Shown here: in pieces, positions 20,725 to 32,210 of the stretch
Numbering within the stretch: position 1 is the stretch's first letter
How the letters are laid out: every line of letters begins with the position of its first letter
NCBI GenBank assembly: GCA_026419785.1
Contig: JAODTK010003521.1
Coordinates: forward strand, 124,001-188,000
From: Sclerodactyla briareus
Lineage: Eukaryota > Echinodermata > Holothuroidea > Dendrochirotida > Sclerodactylidae
Reading direction: 5' to 3'
DNA: 64,000 bases
Made by a program: the position numbers and the translations under genes
The notes under the pieces: generated by a model
Told to the model about the DNA's origin: nothing
Seen by the model: the letters and a program-made list of their open reading frames with translations, nothing else
Database searches by the model: none

Positions 20725-22825
20725 CTTCCTTAGCGGTTTTAGCATATGTACCCGTTATAAAACTGGGTTCATTTCTCAACATGGTATTTAATAATAAAAT
20801 GGGGATTTCTTAAGACTGATGATGCATATCAGATGGTTTTGGAGACAGCAAATGCCAGCTGAGGGATACCCCGGGGAAGGGAGTCCACACACACTTCTTC
20901 TTCGATCATTACGGTAATTGCCAGTGTCATGATCGTGACTGAGTAATTATGATTGCCACCCAGGTACCCCTTCCCGCCCCAGTTGGCCATCTCACCTGCG
21001 GTCACTTGGTTTAGCGTATCGGACTTGCGTCTTTGTTTTTTAGGTCGACTCCCGTAGGTGGCCGAACCAAACACTGGAAAGATTAAACATGTTTTAACAC
21101 TTTGGTTTCCTCGCATTTTACAACATTGACGCAACTAAGTGAAAATATTACGTACGTTGTTTTAGAGAGACCACCAAAGTGGTGTCTTTGAAACGTACTA
21201 AGACCTTTTCCACGTGGTGATTGAAGTGTTGTAACAACAATTGAATCAAGGTTTAAAATAGTGTATTGTTGTATCGCAAATATCTTTAAGCAATTTTTTA
21301 TAGCTTTTACAGTATACAGTTCGATCCATAAATCGCTGTTTTGGGTGTCTTTTTTATTTGAAACGTACGTTAAACACCTAAAGCATTACTGCAAGATCGT
21401 AAATGATGAAGTCATTCACAACATGTCATTGGGGTATTTCTATTTCTTCATGTTCATTCATAAAGCTGAACACAAGCATCACTTTTCTATGTTTAACTAA
21501 GGACTAATTTTTTTTTTCAAATGTCACCTTTTGTTGCCGAGTATTGTGGCCCTGTACATACAGCGGAGACTATTGTCCATCTTGAATATTAAATCTAGTA
21601 GGCCTAGTCGAAAGACCACATTACAAGGTCAGTTCGGTCATCACTTGTATTTGCCAAAATGCTACTCGTTTATCCTTCTCCTTCTTGTTCTAGTTTTTTC
21701 ACATTTCCTAACGCGGAGGTAAATATTTCCCATTCGATTACAGAATTCGCTACAGCTGCGAATATAGCAGACAGGCGGCACGGGTTCGGTACGGCAACAT
21801 TTGTAGAACTTAAAAGGATACTACTTCACAATTATTTTAGGGCTGTATTATCTATTATCTATATTCCATCATGTTTCCGCAGATCGATATGATAGTTTAA
21901 TTGTCGATGCTGTTGGTGTAATTTGGAAATTTTTATTTGTCAAAATTTAGGGGGACGGACCCCCCCACTCTTGAATTTTGGGGGGACGGCGTCCCCCCCC
22001 CATCCCCCCCCCCCGCCGTCTTGCGCCCGGCCTATGCTCACCAGCTGTCACCCCGACAACAATGGAGAGGTCGAACTATAACTCATGACGCGCCCATAGG
22101 TCATGTGATCTTGAGCCAAAACCCGTGGTTTAGTAAAAACAAAAAAAAAACCTTCGTTACCCACATCATCGACGAATCATATTTTTTTTTCCATTCTTGG
22201 AGTATCTGGGGTCCAATGAAGGACCAAATGGCTAAACATTATTACATCCAAATCAGTGGGACAGTGGCGCATCTCGGATCATCATTCTTACTTCTGTGGA
22301 GGCCAAGGGGATTTTTCCCCTGGGGGAGAGGCCGATGACGACGGATTTCCCCTTTCGTAAACTTCCCGCCATTTTTCTCCAGTTATACGGTTCCTGACAG
22401 CAGCGCCGCAGACAAGGAAGGAGGGTGGGGTGGGTGCGTAGCAGGGGGCGGCAGTCGTATCCTCACCTTTCGTTGCCAATATTCTTATATTCTCTTCTAT
22501 TCTACACTCCCTTTTCACTTCTCACTCTGCTTCGGCTGCTTTGATCACCTTTCTCGAATCAGGCTGTCCCTTCCTATTGGGTCCGTTCCCAGCGGAAACT
22601 CTCCTTCCTAGCATGGCCCTTTCCAGATACGCCTGTGATCCAAATGAAATCCGGTATATGAATGCATCAATCATGAGTATGCTTGAAGGTTATTTCAAGG
22701 TCATTGGAGATGATTCAATATAAGGTTATATCACAATAATATCGGCTAGGCTATTTAAAACTTGTCCACTGATCTTGGTGTCGGAAATGTTGGACACAAT
22801 CAAATGTCAACAGGATCACGAAACT
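20725..22825. other. Unassigned stretch
   Basis: No gene recognised. It contains an imperfect hairpin at about 21,146-21,200 (GTACGTT..AGACCAC, loop, GTGGTGTCT..AACGTAC) and C/G-rich patches at 21,950-22,020 with GGGGGACGG repeated. Confidence 0.4.
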
Positions 22826-22965
22826 ACACTATTATTATTAATATTATATTAATATTATTTATATTTATTATATTTATTATATTATTTATATATATTATAT
22901 TTATCATTAAACTATAATTATATTATATTAAACTATATTATATTATATTAAACATATTATATTGC
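22826..22965. repeat. AT-rich low-complexity tract (TATTAT)n
   Basis: About 140 bases of TATTA/TTATAT combinations with short internal repeats such as TTAAACTATATTATATTA. Simple-sequence DNA. Confidence 0.9.
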
Positions 22966-22969
22966 AGTG

Positions 22970-24310
22970 TAAATACGAGTTGCATTTTCAAACGAAGCTG
23001 TGTGTATCCTTAGTGAATTGCAGTAGATTAATATGGAGTCAAAATAATAGTACAATACTGTAACACTGAACTCATTATCATGTGTATCATACAGTGTATA
23101 TATTCACCCGCATCAGCCAAGATATCCACTCAGAAATAAAAAATATAGCCGTAGTATACAATCCAAAACTCTTCCCGTTGAGAGTAAATTTCATTTGATA
23201 AACCCTGTAGAGTTTTTCCCTGTTCACTTCCTGTCCACAATACTTCCGTAAATGGAACTACCATGTATCCAATTTTCATTATATGATGTGCTAAAACAAA
23301 TCTATGTACAATTATCATAGATTACATTCACCTAATCGGGAAACTTATCAAGGCTCATCGTAAAAACCCGAGACAAAATCTGTTAATTTTTAAATCTCTT
23401 AAAAAAGTGTCTATAGGCCTATGACACAGAGCGATTGTTGTCTGAGTGGATATGAGAAACAATCCCGCGTATTTCTATTTCACGTAATAAACGTCACTTC
23501 AACATGTCAGCATAAACTCCGATGCTAATATGCATATACAATTATAACATTATTTCCGAAGTGAAAGAAAATAGGCTTATATCACACACTGACATTTGCC
23601 AATCGCGGAGAAGTATCACGTGATATAGGTAAGCTCACTCAATCTACCTTTCGATTGTTCAGTCCGCCCACCAACAATTCGGCTTAGTGTGTAGGTAATA
23701 ATCCGCTTATTCTTCAATTCAAGTTATTCGTTTTTCAGTAAAATTGTAATATGGCCATTGGCCGCATGGGACACACTTCAACCATAAGAGCCTCCGATAA
23801 GAACCTACCTAATTTGCAGCAATGGCGGTCCCCATCAGGGCATGTTATATATGTGCATTGTCTTCAGATACCCAACTAATAACCACCATGCCCTTGTGGC
23901 TCATCCAACCCACGTCCGTGTTTTTTCTTCTTCGATTGCAGATGAAGAAACCGCCGGCCTGTTATTCTGTGAGGGGATGGGGATAGGCCACGTCCATCCA
24001 TGCATTTCGAAAGATTTTCCCATCGCGGCGTAGTGTTTCATGTCCCCCCTCCCCCGCCCCTCTCGCGATTAAGCATGGATTTCCTTTTGGTGAGAAGCTA
24101 TTTTTCCAATAATTCAGACCCATTCGTTCTTTACAGTACATTTTCATTGTCGTCCAACCATTCATATGCAGGTTTCGGGGGTGGGGCAGATTAATGTTGT
24201 ATGGAACGATGAACTATTTTATACCATGTATTACAAACTGTACCTCATATGTAGGTTTAGACATATCCATCGTAAACCGTTACTGCCATTTCCCTTTCCT
24301 AAGGCCCCAG
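22970..24310. other. Unassigned stretch
   Basis: No gene, RNA or repeat supported. Confidence 0.4.
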
Positions 24311-24311
24311 A

Positions 24312-24336
24312 GGGGGGGGGGGGGGGGGGGGGGGGG
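24312..24336. repeat. 25-base G run
   Basis: Mononucleotide run, the longest of several of nearly equal length in the window. Confidence 0.9.
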
Positions 24337-24474
24337 AGCACTGTAATTTTGTGGATGTGGCCTAGCTGGTACCGTACCCGTTGTCCATCTTTTTTTTTGG
24401 GGTTACACTTCCCGAAAAGATGGCGCTGTACTTTCTCACTCTTTCAAGTCAACAGGATCTCTGTCGTTACGCCA

Positions 24475-24645
24475 GAGCGCCGTGCGTGGGCTTGGTATTT
24501 AGCTCCACTTGTGAGCGTCAATGCGTGGGCGTGTGTATGTGACTCTCCTTTTGGTGAGCGCAAGTGCGTGGGCGTGTGTTGTGACGCTCTCCTTGTGAGC
24601 GTCCAGTGCTTGGGCGAGGTATGTGACTCTTCTTGTGAGCACGAT
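24475..24645. repeat. About 42-bp minisatellite, four units
   Basis: TGCGTGGGCGTGTGTATGTG and a following CTC..CTTGTGAGCG recur with TGCGTGGG/TGCTTGGG at 24,483, 24,522, 24,565 and 24,607 (steps 39, 43, 42). Confidence 0.85.
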
Positions 24646-25139
24646 ATTTAGAGAACGCAAGGATCCATTAAGTTAAAATTCGACATGTAGGTGATTGTTA
24701 TAAAGTGGAATAACCTATTGTTTATTGGTTCTGCTGATGTCACCTAAGGTTAACACTTAACAGAGGTAAAGTCTGGGAAATCGTGTGATAACAATAAACT
24801 GTCAATGAGATTAATTGTGTAAGAGCTCATACTCGGCACAAAAGATTGACAAACTGAAGTAAGGTGCTCCTTATCAGTCTAAAGGGTTCAGGTCGAATGT
24901 CCACCTGAGGTCACAGTCCATATATAAAGGCCTAACTAAAGACATTTTTGTTATTTGTTCAGTGGCACGTCCAATGAATCAATTAGCCTATGCGGCTTCT
25001 GTCGTTACAACTAAAATATTTGACAGCGCCACCATTCTTATTGGCTGGCCGAATGGTGGGTTTGGTGGTGTTATGCAAGAGCCATGCAGTCTCAATAAAC
25101 CGCATCCTGTTAAACAGTGGGGTGGCCGATTGACTGGCC

Positions 25140-25460
25140 ACTTACATGTTGGTGTGTATGTACGTGTGTGCGTGTGAGTGTGTGTGTTGTGCGTGTGTGG
25201 GTGTGTGTTGTGTGTGCGTGCTTTGTGTGGTGTGTGTGACGCCTGCTTTTTAACACGATAACTCGACCCCACCTTGGTGGAGCAAGTTCATACTCTTGGA
25301 TGTGGTTTCCCCATAATGAGTACTTGCTCCCTATTGTTTTGTAGTCAGGCCAAAGGACATTCTGAGATCACAAACTTTAATGGAGTCAGGGTATCACTAA
25401 GTCTCTGGTCTGGTTTAGTTTGTCGTTAGGTTTTAGTCACTGTAATTTTTGGATTGAATT
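25140..25460 (+). repeat. HINE-like element fragment (GT microsatellite plus core unit)
   Basis: A GT-rich microsatellite (25,150-25,238) leads directly into GACGCCTGCTTTTTAACACG and ATAACTCGACCCCACC, then CATACTCTTGGATGTGG and CCCTATTGTTTTGTAGTCAG. This is the same order as at 430-560, 12,212-12,360 and 38,440-38,560. Only about one unit is present. Confidence 0.7.
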
Positions 25461-25464
25461 TGTG

Positions 25465-26180
25465 TGATTGTATCTCTTTCCTGCTTAGTCAAGATGGATC
25501 TTAAAATGTTAATTTTTATAGATTTAGAACAAAATTATGTGTCGTACACAAATTGATTTGATGGGGTCAGGCATCTGCTATTGAAATCCACCACCTTTTG
25601 GAAACTCCAGATGGTGCGGCCAGAATCAATTAATCAATGCCTATATGCCTGGCAGGAATGTGCTTCTGTCCCATCTAGTAGTGAGCCAGTGGAAAGAGTG
25701 TATAGCGCCATGGGGGGTGGGGGGTAATGCTGCACCCACACCGGGCCATGCTTTCTCCCCAGATGCTGGATTACTTGATGGTTTTTAAATGCAGTGGACA
25801 TGTCCTTAGTTCCTAAGGCCAGTACCTGTGTACTTAAGAGGAGTCACAAACTTGTGTATGTGCCAAAGTGTCGACTACACAACAGTAATATTTAGGTATT
25901 GTAATTTTATGAGAAGTAATAACCTTATAGGGCAAATCTCACAAGCATTAACATTTTACCCAATGCATTCATATTTTTTCATTCTGAATAATGACTTCAA
26001 GGATCAAATTTGTTGCATAAAGTATCAATTGTGTTTGTTCATTCTCATTTTTCATTTTTTGGCACTCAACACCTTTTTCTCCATATATCCATATATCATC
26101 ATAATGGACTAGCTGTAGCCATGATGAGGACAAAATATTTATGTATTTACACACTGGTAATTTAAAATTTCATGCTGTCT
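25465..26180. other. Unassigned stretch
   Basis: No gene recognised. The frame at 25,828-26,112 is hydrophobic but has no known motif and lies in AT-rich DNA. Confidence 0.4.
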
Positions 26181-26184
26181 GTTA

Positions 26185-26285
26185 TGCCTGGCCCGGCCTC
26201 GTGAGGTGAGGTCTCGCTTCGAGGGCGCCTCGGCCTCGAGGGTGCGGCCTCGGCCTCAGCTTTGGCCTCGGATGCAGCGGCTCCG
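26185..26285. repeat. GC-rich patch with GGCCTCG repeats
   Basis: GGCCTCG or close variants occur six times within about 100 bases, several as GGCCTCGGCCTC. It is much more GC- and CpG-rich than its surroundings. Confidence 0.75.
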
Positions 26286-26289
26286 ACTA

Positions 26290-26900
26290 CCACACTGGAT
26301 AATTAGCAAATTAGATCAATAAATGACCTTCAGCCCATTAAAATTACTTGGACCGAAGCAGACCACATCCCCATGTCCCTTTCGATCCGAACCCTAAAAT
26401 TTGCATAAATTATAACACATTGTAAGTAATTGTGATCGTGGCTCAAAACAGCAAAACAAAATCTTCGAGCAAGAGATGATCATTTCTGGGGTGGAGTCAC
26501 TGGCCCCCATGATTTTTGTTCACGGTGATCTATGTCTGTATTTTGGCAAATCTATTGGGCCATGAACATCTATCCCCACTCACCTGCATCCACACCCTAC
26601 CCAACGGGGCCCCTTGTATGTAGCCATCATTCGCTCATGACAATCTTCCCCCAAACAAACCACCAACCTCAAACACACGCCCCTTATTTTGCCATGGACA
26701 TCTGCCACATCATCAACCACGAACTACAGTACGCACATGGGCCCAGTACAGGGACAAACCATTCAACCATGAAGTCTGGTCCCGCGCAAAACCACATCGG
26801 CCCATCAATAGCAGCGGATCATTTGCCCATGAAAACAACTGCACCAAGCGAGCTCAAGTGACCCAACATTGAGTGCATTCCAGGCATGGTGCTTTAATGA
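26290..26900. other. Unassigned stretch
   Basis: The frame 26,532-26,861 is His/Pro/Thr-rich with CCCAT words (ANCATCxGCCCAT-like) that look loosely repetitive, but no domain is recognised. Confidence 0.4.
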
Positions 26901-26904
26901 GTGG

Positions 26905-27145
26905 TCAGTGGCAGTATCTTAGGGGGGGCGGGGGGGGGGGGGGTTAGAACCTCACCAAGTGTCAATAATTTTTTCACCACAATGCTGATTGTTTGCAGGT
27001 AAGTAGAGGTTTTGTAGCTGTTATTTAGCAAATATTGTAGCAGCATGTGTTAGAGGCCCAATAAAGTGTACTATTGCCAATGGGGGTGAGGCTATTTTAT
27101 GAGGCGCACTTCCCTTGGGTCCCCCCCCCCCGACTCCTCAAGTCC
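26905..27145 (+). repeat. Poly-C-bearing interspersed repeat, copy 3
   Basis: A G run (26,922-26,943), then AGTAGAGGTTTTGTAGCTGT, TTAGCAAATATTGTAGCAGC, GTGTTAGAGGCCCAATAAAG, GCCAATGGGGGTGAGG, ATGAGGCGCACTTCCCTTGG and a C run (27,121-27,131). Colinear with copy 2 at 8580-8830. Confidence 0.65.
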
Positions 27146-27149
27146 AAAT

Positions 27150-27780
27150 ATTCAGTACCGCGCCTGGAGTTGAGGATTCCTTCCTATCAGGTCGTGCACT
27201 CGGGATATCAAATATTACCCTTTTCTCACCCCTTTCTGCTGATGCACAGTGACACCCGTCACCAACCCTGCCCTTTCCCCGAATTGATAGATATAGTATC
27301 ACGTTTTAGGTTTTATGTCATATCCGATTTTTTTTATAGTAAATCAGCATAGGCTGATATCGATAGTGGACACCAGTGCCGGAGAAGACATTTTTGTCTG
27401 GCCAGACTCGGCGCATCATATTGTGATGAGGGATAATAGTGCAGCTGCATGAGTCATAAGCATTACAATAGAGGCTTGGGTACTGGTCGAATTCCCAGTA
27501 AGTGGTAGAGTCCTATGGGCCACGGCGATGACTCTTATGGTTGCCGCAAATTGCAGCTCTGTCACCAGAAGAGTTCTTTCTGTGGAAAAGTCTCTTCCCA
27601 ATGGTTGCCCAGATCCCACGGGGGGAGGGGGGGGGGGGGGCGGGGTGGGTGAGGCATTCATGGGGAGGGGAGGCATTCTTTATACCTAAAACATGAAACG
27701 TTCTCCGGTAACATTTGGCCTACATATTGGTTGCAGTTGGTGGCCGCTCAACTCGGCATCTTGCCTCGCAATCCAAAAAA
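27150..27780. other. Unassigned stretch with a G-rich run
   Basis: No gene recognised. A G-dominated run lies at 27,619-27,642. Confidence 0.4.
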
Positions 27781-27784
27781 CGAG

Positions 27785-28670
27785 GACATGTGTAGGAGGG
27801 TAAAACGCCCACGTGTATATCCACAACTTTTGAGCAATCATGGGAAGAAGGGATCTAACACACATAAAGACCCCCATTTTGCGGTAGACCAAGACAACTT
27901 CATCCACAAGTTTTGTTGAATCATTATGGTGTTAATAGGCACATGAATTATGCAAATTTGACACATGTAGCTTTGAAATGACTTCTAACCAATGTGCCCC
28001 CATTCTCCAAGTTTAGTTTAAATCTGACAAGTTGGAATCGCATTAAATTGCAGTTCACCTCCGATGACAGTGTGAAATGACCTCCACATTTTGGGAATTC
28101 AACTATAGCCTCGTTTCCCACCAGTTCGGTTCAAATCTGACAAAGTTTGGAAAATCGCATAAATTTACGCAAAATTTGACCTTGAGGACATCGAAATGAC
28201 CTCAACATTTTTCGGGATCAAAAACTATAATCCCTACCCACCAAGTTTCGTTCAAATCCGACTAACTTGGAAAATTCAGCGAAAATTATGCAAATTAAGC
28301 GGTCCCCAGCCATTGCAGCGTGTGCCCACTTCGAACTCATCCGAGATTTCACTATGGCGGACAAAGTGCTAAGACCAAGTTTCAGATCAATCGTTGATAA
28401 CGCCATTAACGAGTTATTGCCGGCTTAACGGGAAAATCTTCCAATCGTGGAAATTATGCAAATTAAGCGGCCCGTTCATGTGGGACGCCCACTTTTCGAA
28501 CTCATCCGAGATGTCACTAAGGCGGAATGTGTGCCAAGTTTCGGTCAAACGGACAAAGTGTGGAGAGTTATTGCGCTAACAAGAAACGCGGCGGACGCGA
28601 CGCGGCGGACGCGGGGAGACGGCGGAGACGGCGAAGCCAAAACCATAATATCCCCGAATGGGGATTATAA
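27785..28670 (+). mobile_element. Hairpin-bounded element, full-length copy 1 (886 bp)
   Basis: The left end GACATGTGTAGGAGGGTAAA leads into ACGCCCACGTGTATATCC, a small stem (GTG..GG against CC..CAC). The right end is ATCCCC-GAAT-GGGGAT followed by TATAAT. Between them lie repeated modules CAAGTTTCGTTCAAATCCGA-like and TTTTTCGGGATCAA-like, then CTCATCCGAGAT, TTATTGCGCTAAC and a GC-rich GCGGACGCGGxGGACGCGG tract just before the right stem. The copy at 62,845-63,685 is colinear from end to end, and two more copies share the right end. No coding capacity. The transposition mechanism is unknown; terminal stems instead of long inverted repeats suggest a Helitron/Helentron-like or other stem-loop-ended mechanism, which is inference. 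Confidence 0.75.
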
Positions 28671-28699
28671 TTTACGCAGTTCTGTCCGCGAAGGTATGG

Positions 28700-29065
28700 T
28701 CTGCTAAGTTTTATGGTAGTGGGTGGGAGCTATTGCACATGGTTGCACATTTTGGCAGGTGAAGAGAGCTGTAGAGCTGTATCCCCTCGGTGTTGTTGGG
28801 CCTACTAGGCTGCTAGGTTCCAAGAGTAGGTCTAGGCTTCCATGGTTCATATTGAAACGTGTAGGACAGGGATTATATTACGGTTAAAGACCTCGTATAG
28901 GCCGAATTGAACAAGACTTCTGTGGACCCCCTCACAGTGTAACGTCCACAGACTCACACCCTGGAATGGTTGCTGTAACTGTGCCGTCCAATCCCGCCCT
29001 CTGGATCGGATGACTGGTAAAATTCGGTCTGTGGTTGGTTTCCATAAAAATAACTGCAAGGAATT
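28700..29065. other. Unassigned stretch
   Basis: No gene or repeat supported. It may be the non-coding 3' part of the LINE remnant to its right. Confidence 0.35.
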
Positions 29066-29069
29066 ATAT

Positions 29070-29425
29070 TATTATTATTAATATTATTATTAACACACCA
29101 ATGCTTTACAATAGTCGCGAATCCCACAAAGTTCAATGCGCTTGCGCTTTACCAAAACACAGAACAAATAAATTAAAATAGCTTTTCTGTAGAGAGGTCT
29201 TCAGTCTTGCTTGAATCCACCAAAGGATAAAATATCGCGCACCTGCGGAGGAAAATCATTCCAGAGCTGTGTTGCAAGGTAGCTGAAAGCCCGTATCTCC
29301 CACCGCTCGGATGGGCGAATCACAGGGTGCGAACTTGGAAGAAGAAGACGGAGTTGCAACGGCGAGAACATTATATCACTAATACCTGTGGCAAAGGCGG
29401 TAAACGCGCCGACGTGTATATTCCC
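29070..29425 (-). pseudogene. LINE reverse transcriptase C-terminal remnant, minus strand
   Basis: The minus frame contains LLPSSHPVIRPSERWEIRAF followed by SYLATQLWNDFPPQVRDIL and GGFKQD. After a one-base frame change, LKTSLQKSYFNLF follows. This is the end block of CR1/L2-type polymerases (R-x-F-x-x-x-A-P-x-L-W-N-x-L-P-x-x-I-R, then F-K-x-x-L-K-T). It is cut off at about 29,425, as expected for a 5'-truncated LINE insertion, and runs out into TTATTATTATTAATATTATT at 29,068-29,092. Not functional. Confidence 0.75.
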
Positions 29426-29459
29426 CTGCAAAATTGGACCTTTGTTGACCTCGTTGGAA

Positions 29460-30066
29460 AGCACCTTGAAGTTTTATGTCCATTTGACCTCTGGTGACTT
29501 TTGAAAATGCCCTACCTGTTGTTCAGACCAACTGTAGTTCACATTTCCAAGTTTCGTTCGAATCTTAAAAAGTTAGAAAAATCTCGAATAAAACGCAATT
29601 TGACCTCTGGGACCTTGAAATTACCGTCATGGTTTTCGGGACCACTTTGTCCCCACTCATCAAGTTTCATGTAAATCAGCACTGAATCTGTATTGTCGTG
29701 AAAAGAACGACAAATTTGAAACCTCCGGTACCTTGAAGTCACCTTCCTGTTTTTCGGGACCATTTTTATCCCCACCCACAATTCATCATGTAAAATCCTG
29801 ACCACTCTGTTGTCTCGTTCAAAACCTGTGCAAAATAGAGGGCATCAGCAAACCTGCAGTGACGCCCACTTTCAACTCAATCCGAGATTTCGCTAGTCGG
29901 ACAGTGTACAAGTTTTCAGATCGATCGGAAAAGCGTTAAAAAGAGTTATTGCGCTAAGCACGCCTAAAGTATAAGTTTGCGGAGGCGGCGGCGGAGACGG
30001 CGGCTCAATCGACACCCCCAAATCATAAAATCCCCGGACACTTACCGTGTTGCGGGGACATAATAA
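29460..30066 (+). mobile_element. Hairpin-bounded element, partial copy with internal 115-bp modules
   Basis: The module GACCTCTGG..ACCTTGAA, TTTTTCGGGACCA, then CCCCAC..ATCAAGTTTC.TG appears three times, near 29,488, 29,603 and 29,720. Then come TTCAACTCAATCCGAGATTT, TTATTGCGCTAAG, GGAGGCGGCGGCGGAGACGG and the right end AATCCCC..GGGGACATAATAAG at about 30,030-30,066. The right half matches the full-length copies; the left end is missing. Confidence 0.7.
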
Positions 30067-30069
30067 GCG

Positions 30070-30540
30070 CCTGACTAGTTTGGAGCCAATTCATGCAGGC
30101 ACGTGTACGTGTACGTCAGGATCCCCGAAAGGTTCCGTATGCGCAATGCATAGTGCAAGCTATGAACCCAGTGGGGATCGGCGAAGACTGGTGATATGTG
30201 GTCGTTTGGGCAAGGGGCAACGCGGCAATAATGCTTGCCGCAAAGTTATTCTGTTCGCGCCATAGTTAAAAAATGCCGCGTTCGAAGTAAACTCCAAGCA
30301 ACCTTGACGCATTTGATGCTTCATATGAACCCCGTACATTTGAGTGACTGCGCTGCCTTCCGGAATGGCTCATGTAGTGTGGAGATTTACGTTCTAAGAG
30401 TTCCAGTTTTGTCATTATTGAGCTTCAGAGCGATGTTGGGACAATCCATTCGTTGGTGATTATTGACATGCGTTTAATCAGTCTGCATTCTTCCTTCCGA
30501 CGCAGGCTCGGTGCTCAGTGGAGTCGTTGGAGCATGCTCT
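30070..30540. other. Unassigned stretch
   Basis: No gene or repeat supported. Confidence 0.35.
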
Positions 30541-30544
30541 GGAT

Positions 30545-30665
30545 GATAAGATGATGATGAAATAAGAATTGATAATGGCCATTGTCCAATTCTTATATCG
30601 GCGCAGCTTATGTCGCTTTCAACCATCGAAGTTGCTCAAAGCACTTTACAAACATTACCCCGATC
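30545..30665 (-). repeat. SINE tail fragment, minus strand
   Basis: Reverse complement: GTTTGTAAAGTGCTTTGAGC, then AACATAAG-like text and GCCGATATAAGAATTGG followed by ATTATCA-type repeats. This is the same tail module (CTTTGAGC..GCGCTATATAAG) as in the SINE at 17,668-18,015. The tRNA-like head is not recognisable. Confidence 0.5.
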
Positions 30666-30799
30666 ATAGGAACCAGGCACGCCATTCCGTTGTGTACTTC
30701 TGATATCTCACGGTCCCCATTTGTGCACAGACCTGGGTGAAGAGATCGAAGCAGCTGGATAAATTACCAACAGGCCCGTACTCCGTTTCGGGGGTGGGT

Positions 30800-30823
30800 G
30801 GGGGGGGGGGGGGGGGGGGGGGG
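30800..30823. repeat. 24-base G run
   Basis: Mononucleotide run preceded by GGGGGTGGGT. Confidence 0.9.
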
Positions 30824-30999
30824 TAACAACACCCCACAGACCTATCTTGGTGCTCTCCGCTTACATACTGTATCTCCAGTTGTTTGGCCTCCCCTGAAAA
30901 AAAATCTTGCCCCTTCATGCTTAGTGGCTCTGGGCTTCGGGCCTGAGTACCACTTAAAAGTCCGTCGTAGGTCTGGCCGGCCATGCGAGTCGAGGACTA

Positions 31000-31985
31000 T
31001 CTGACTATCTGAACTGTAAACAAGTGAACTCATGTATGTAGTCTAGGGTAACAATACACCTGCAAGTAGGCCTGTTCCTATCCTACACTTGGCACGATAA
31101 ATACAGATCACATTAGATGTCGAATAGATTTATCAACTATTGAGAGGAGAGGTAGGGGAAAGATTAATCAGTTAATGTTCCCGCATTTCAATAAACAATA
31201 TATCGAGGTAATATCCTTTCCTTGATGCGGAGGTGTATTTTTTTTTCGAATCACTAATTCTCCATCCAATCTGGCGGTCCCTCTAAAAACTCCCCTTGGT
31301 ACGCCACAGCCATTCCCCAGTAGAATCATTATAAATTGTTATTCCCAGTCGATGAGTAAAGAACAGACCGGGAAATCCCCATAATATGCAAATATGAACT
31401 CAAGATGATAAGAAATAATTAAGGAAAAGGAGGGTGAGGTGGCGGGTGGGGAAGGGAGGGGGGAATGACAAAACGGGATGTAGGAGTGAGCATTAAGTAG
31501 GGCGCAAAAAGCTTAGTATTAAAAACTGGTCTGTGATGATTCTTCACACGAGACAAACAAACAAATTATCAGGGTAGGTCTTCGAACTTGGGGAACTTCT
31601 TACAAGTAAACCTCGTATCTGAACTTCCGTTAACGTTGTACTATGAAGTTACGCGACCGCCATGTAAGACAGAATGTGTTTCGCTCTACTGATGGTGTTA
31701 CGTCAAAGGCGGTAACAAGTAGCGAAGCATCATGAAGATGGGGTGTGTGCAGAAAGGGGTCTAAGCTGACCTACACGCTTTCTGCGCAGTCACGATAGCA
31801 CGGGAAGAAACATCATCGACCGGGAGAAGGGCCTGCGCACTCTCTCGGTTCTTGACGTGCTCAAGCCTGTCACAGGTATACAGACCATGGGCTCTAGGAC
31901 TTGAAGATTTCTACACTGCACGGAATTGGCTGAGGTGCAGTCGTACACGGAGATTCTTAGTAGTGTAGGCGATATGAGGGGGTAA
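31000..31985. other. Unassigned stretch
   Basis: No gene, RNA or repeat supported. GCAGAAAGGGG..GCTTTCTGC at 31,750-31,786 forms an 8-bp-arm inverted repeat of unknown meaning. Confidence 0.35.
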
Positions 31986-31989
31986 TTAA

Positions 31990-32210
31990 AGTGTGTGCGG
32001 GGGGGGGAGAAAAGAGGGGGAGGGAGAGAACGAAAAATTGGGTGTAAACAGCGGTTGTGTGTGTTGGAGGGGGAAAAGGACGGAGTAATGCAGAGGGGGA
32101 GAAAAATTTATCCAGTCAAGCGAAGGGGATATGTAGTGAGTCGATGCCAAGTAGGGATGGAAAACAATCGGAGAGGGAAGAAAATAAGACAAAGGAAGGG
32201 CACGGGGTAA
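31990..32210. repeat. G-rich purine-biased tract
   Basis: Many GGGG and GGGAGAG runs on the plus strand. Both long overlapping open frames here (including a 176-codon minus-strand one, 32,516-31,986) come from this bias and have no recognisable domain. G-quadruplex formation is possible. Confidence 0.6.

Noticed and set aside
20343-20813. Overlapping Lys-rich and Phe-rich frames on both strands
   Set aside because: Direct products of the polypurine tract.
24166-24651. 161-codon plus-strand frame
   Set aside because: Spans a 25-base G run and a 42-bp minisatellite; not a plausible protein.
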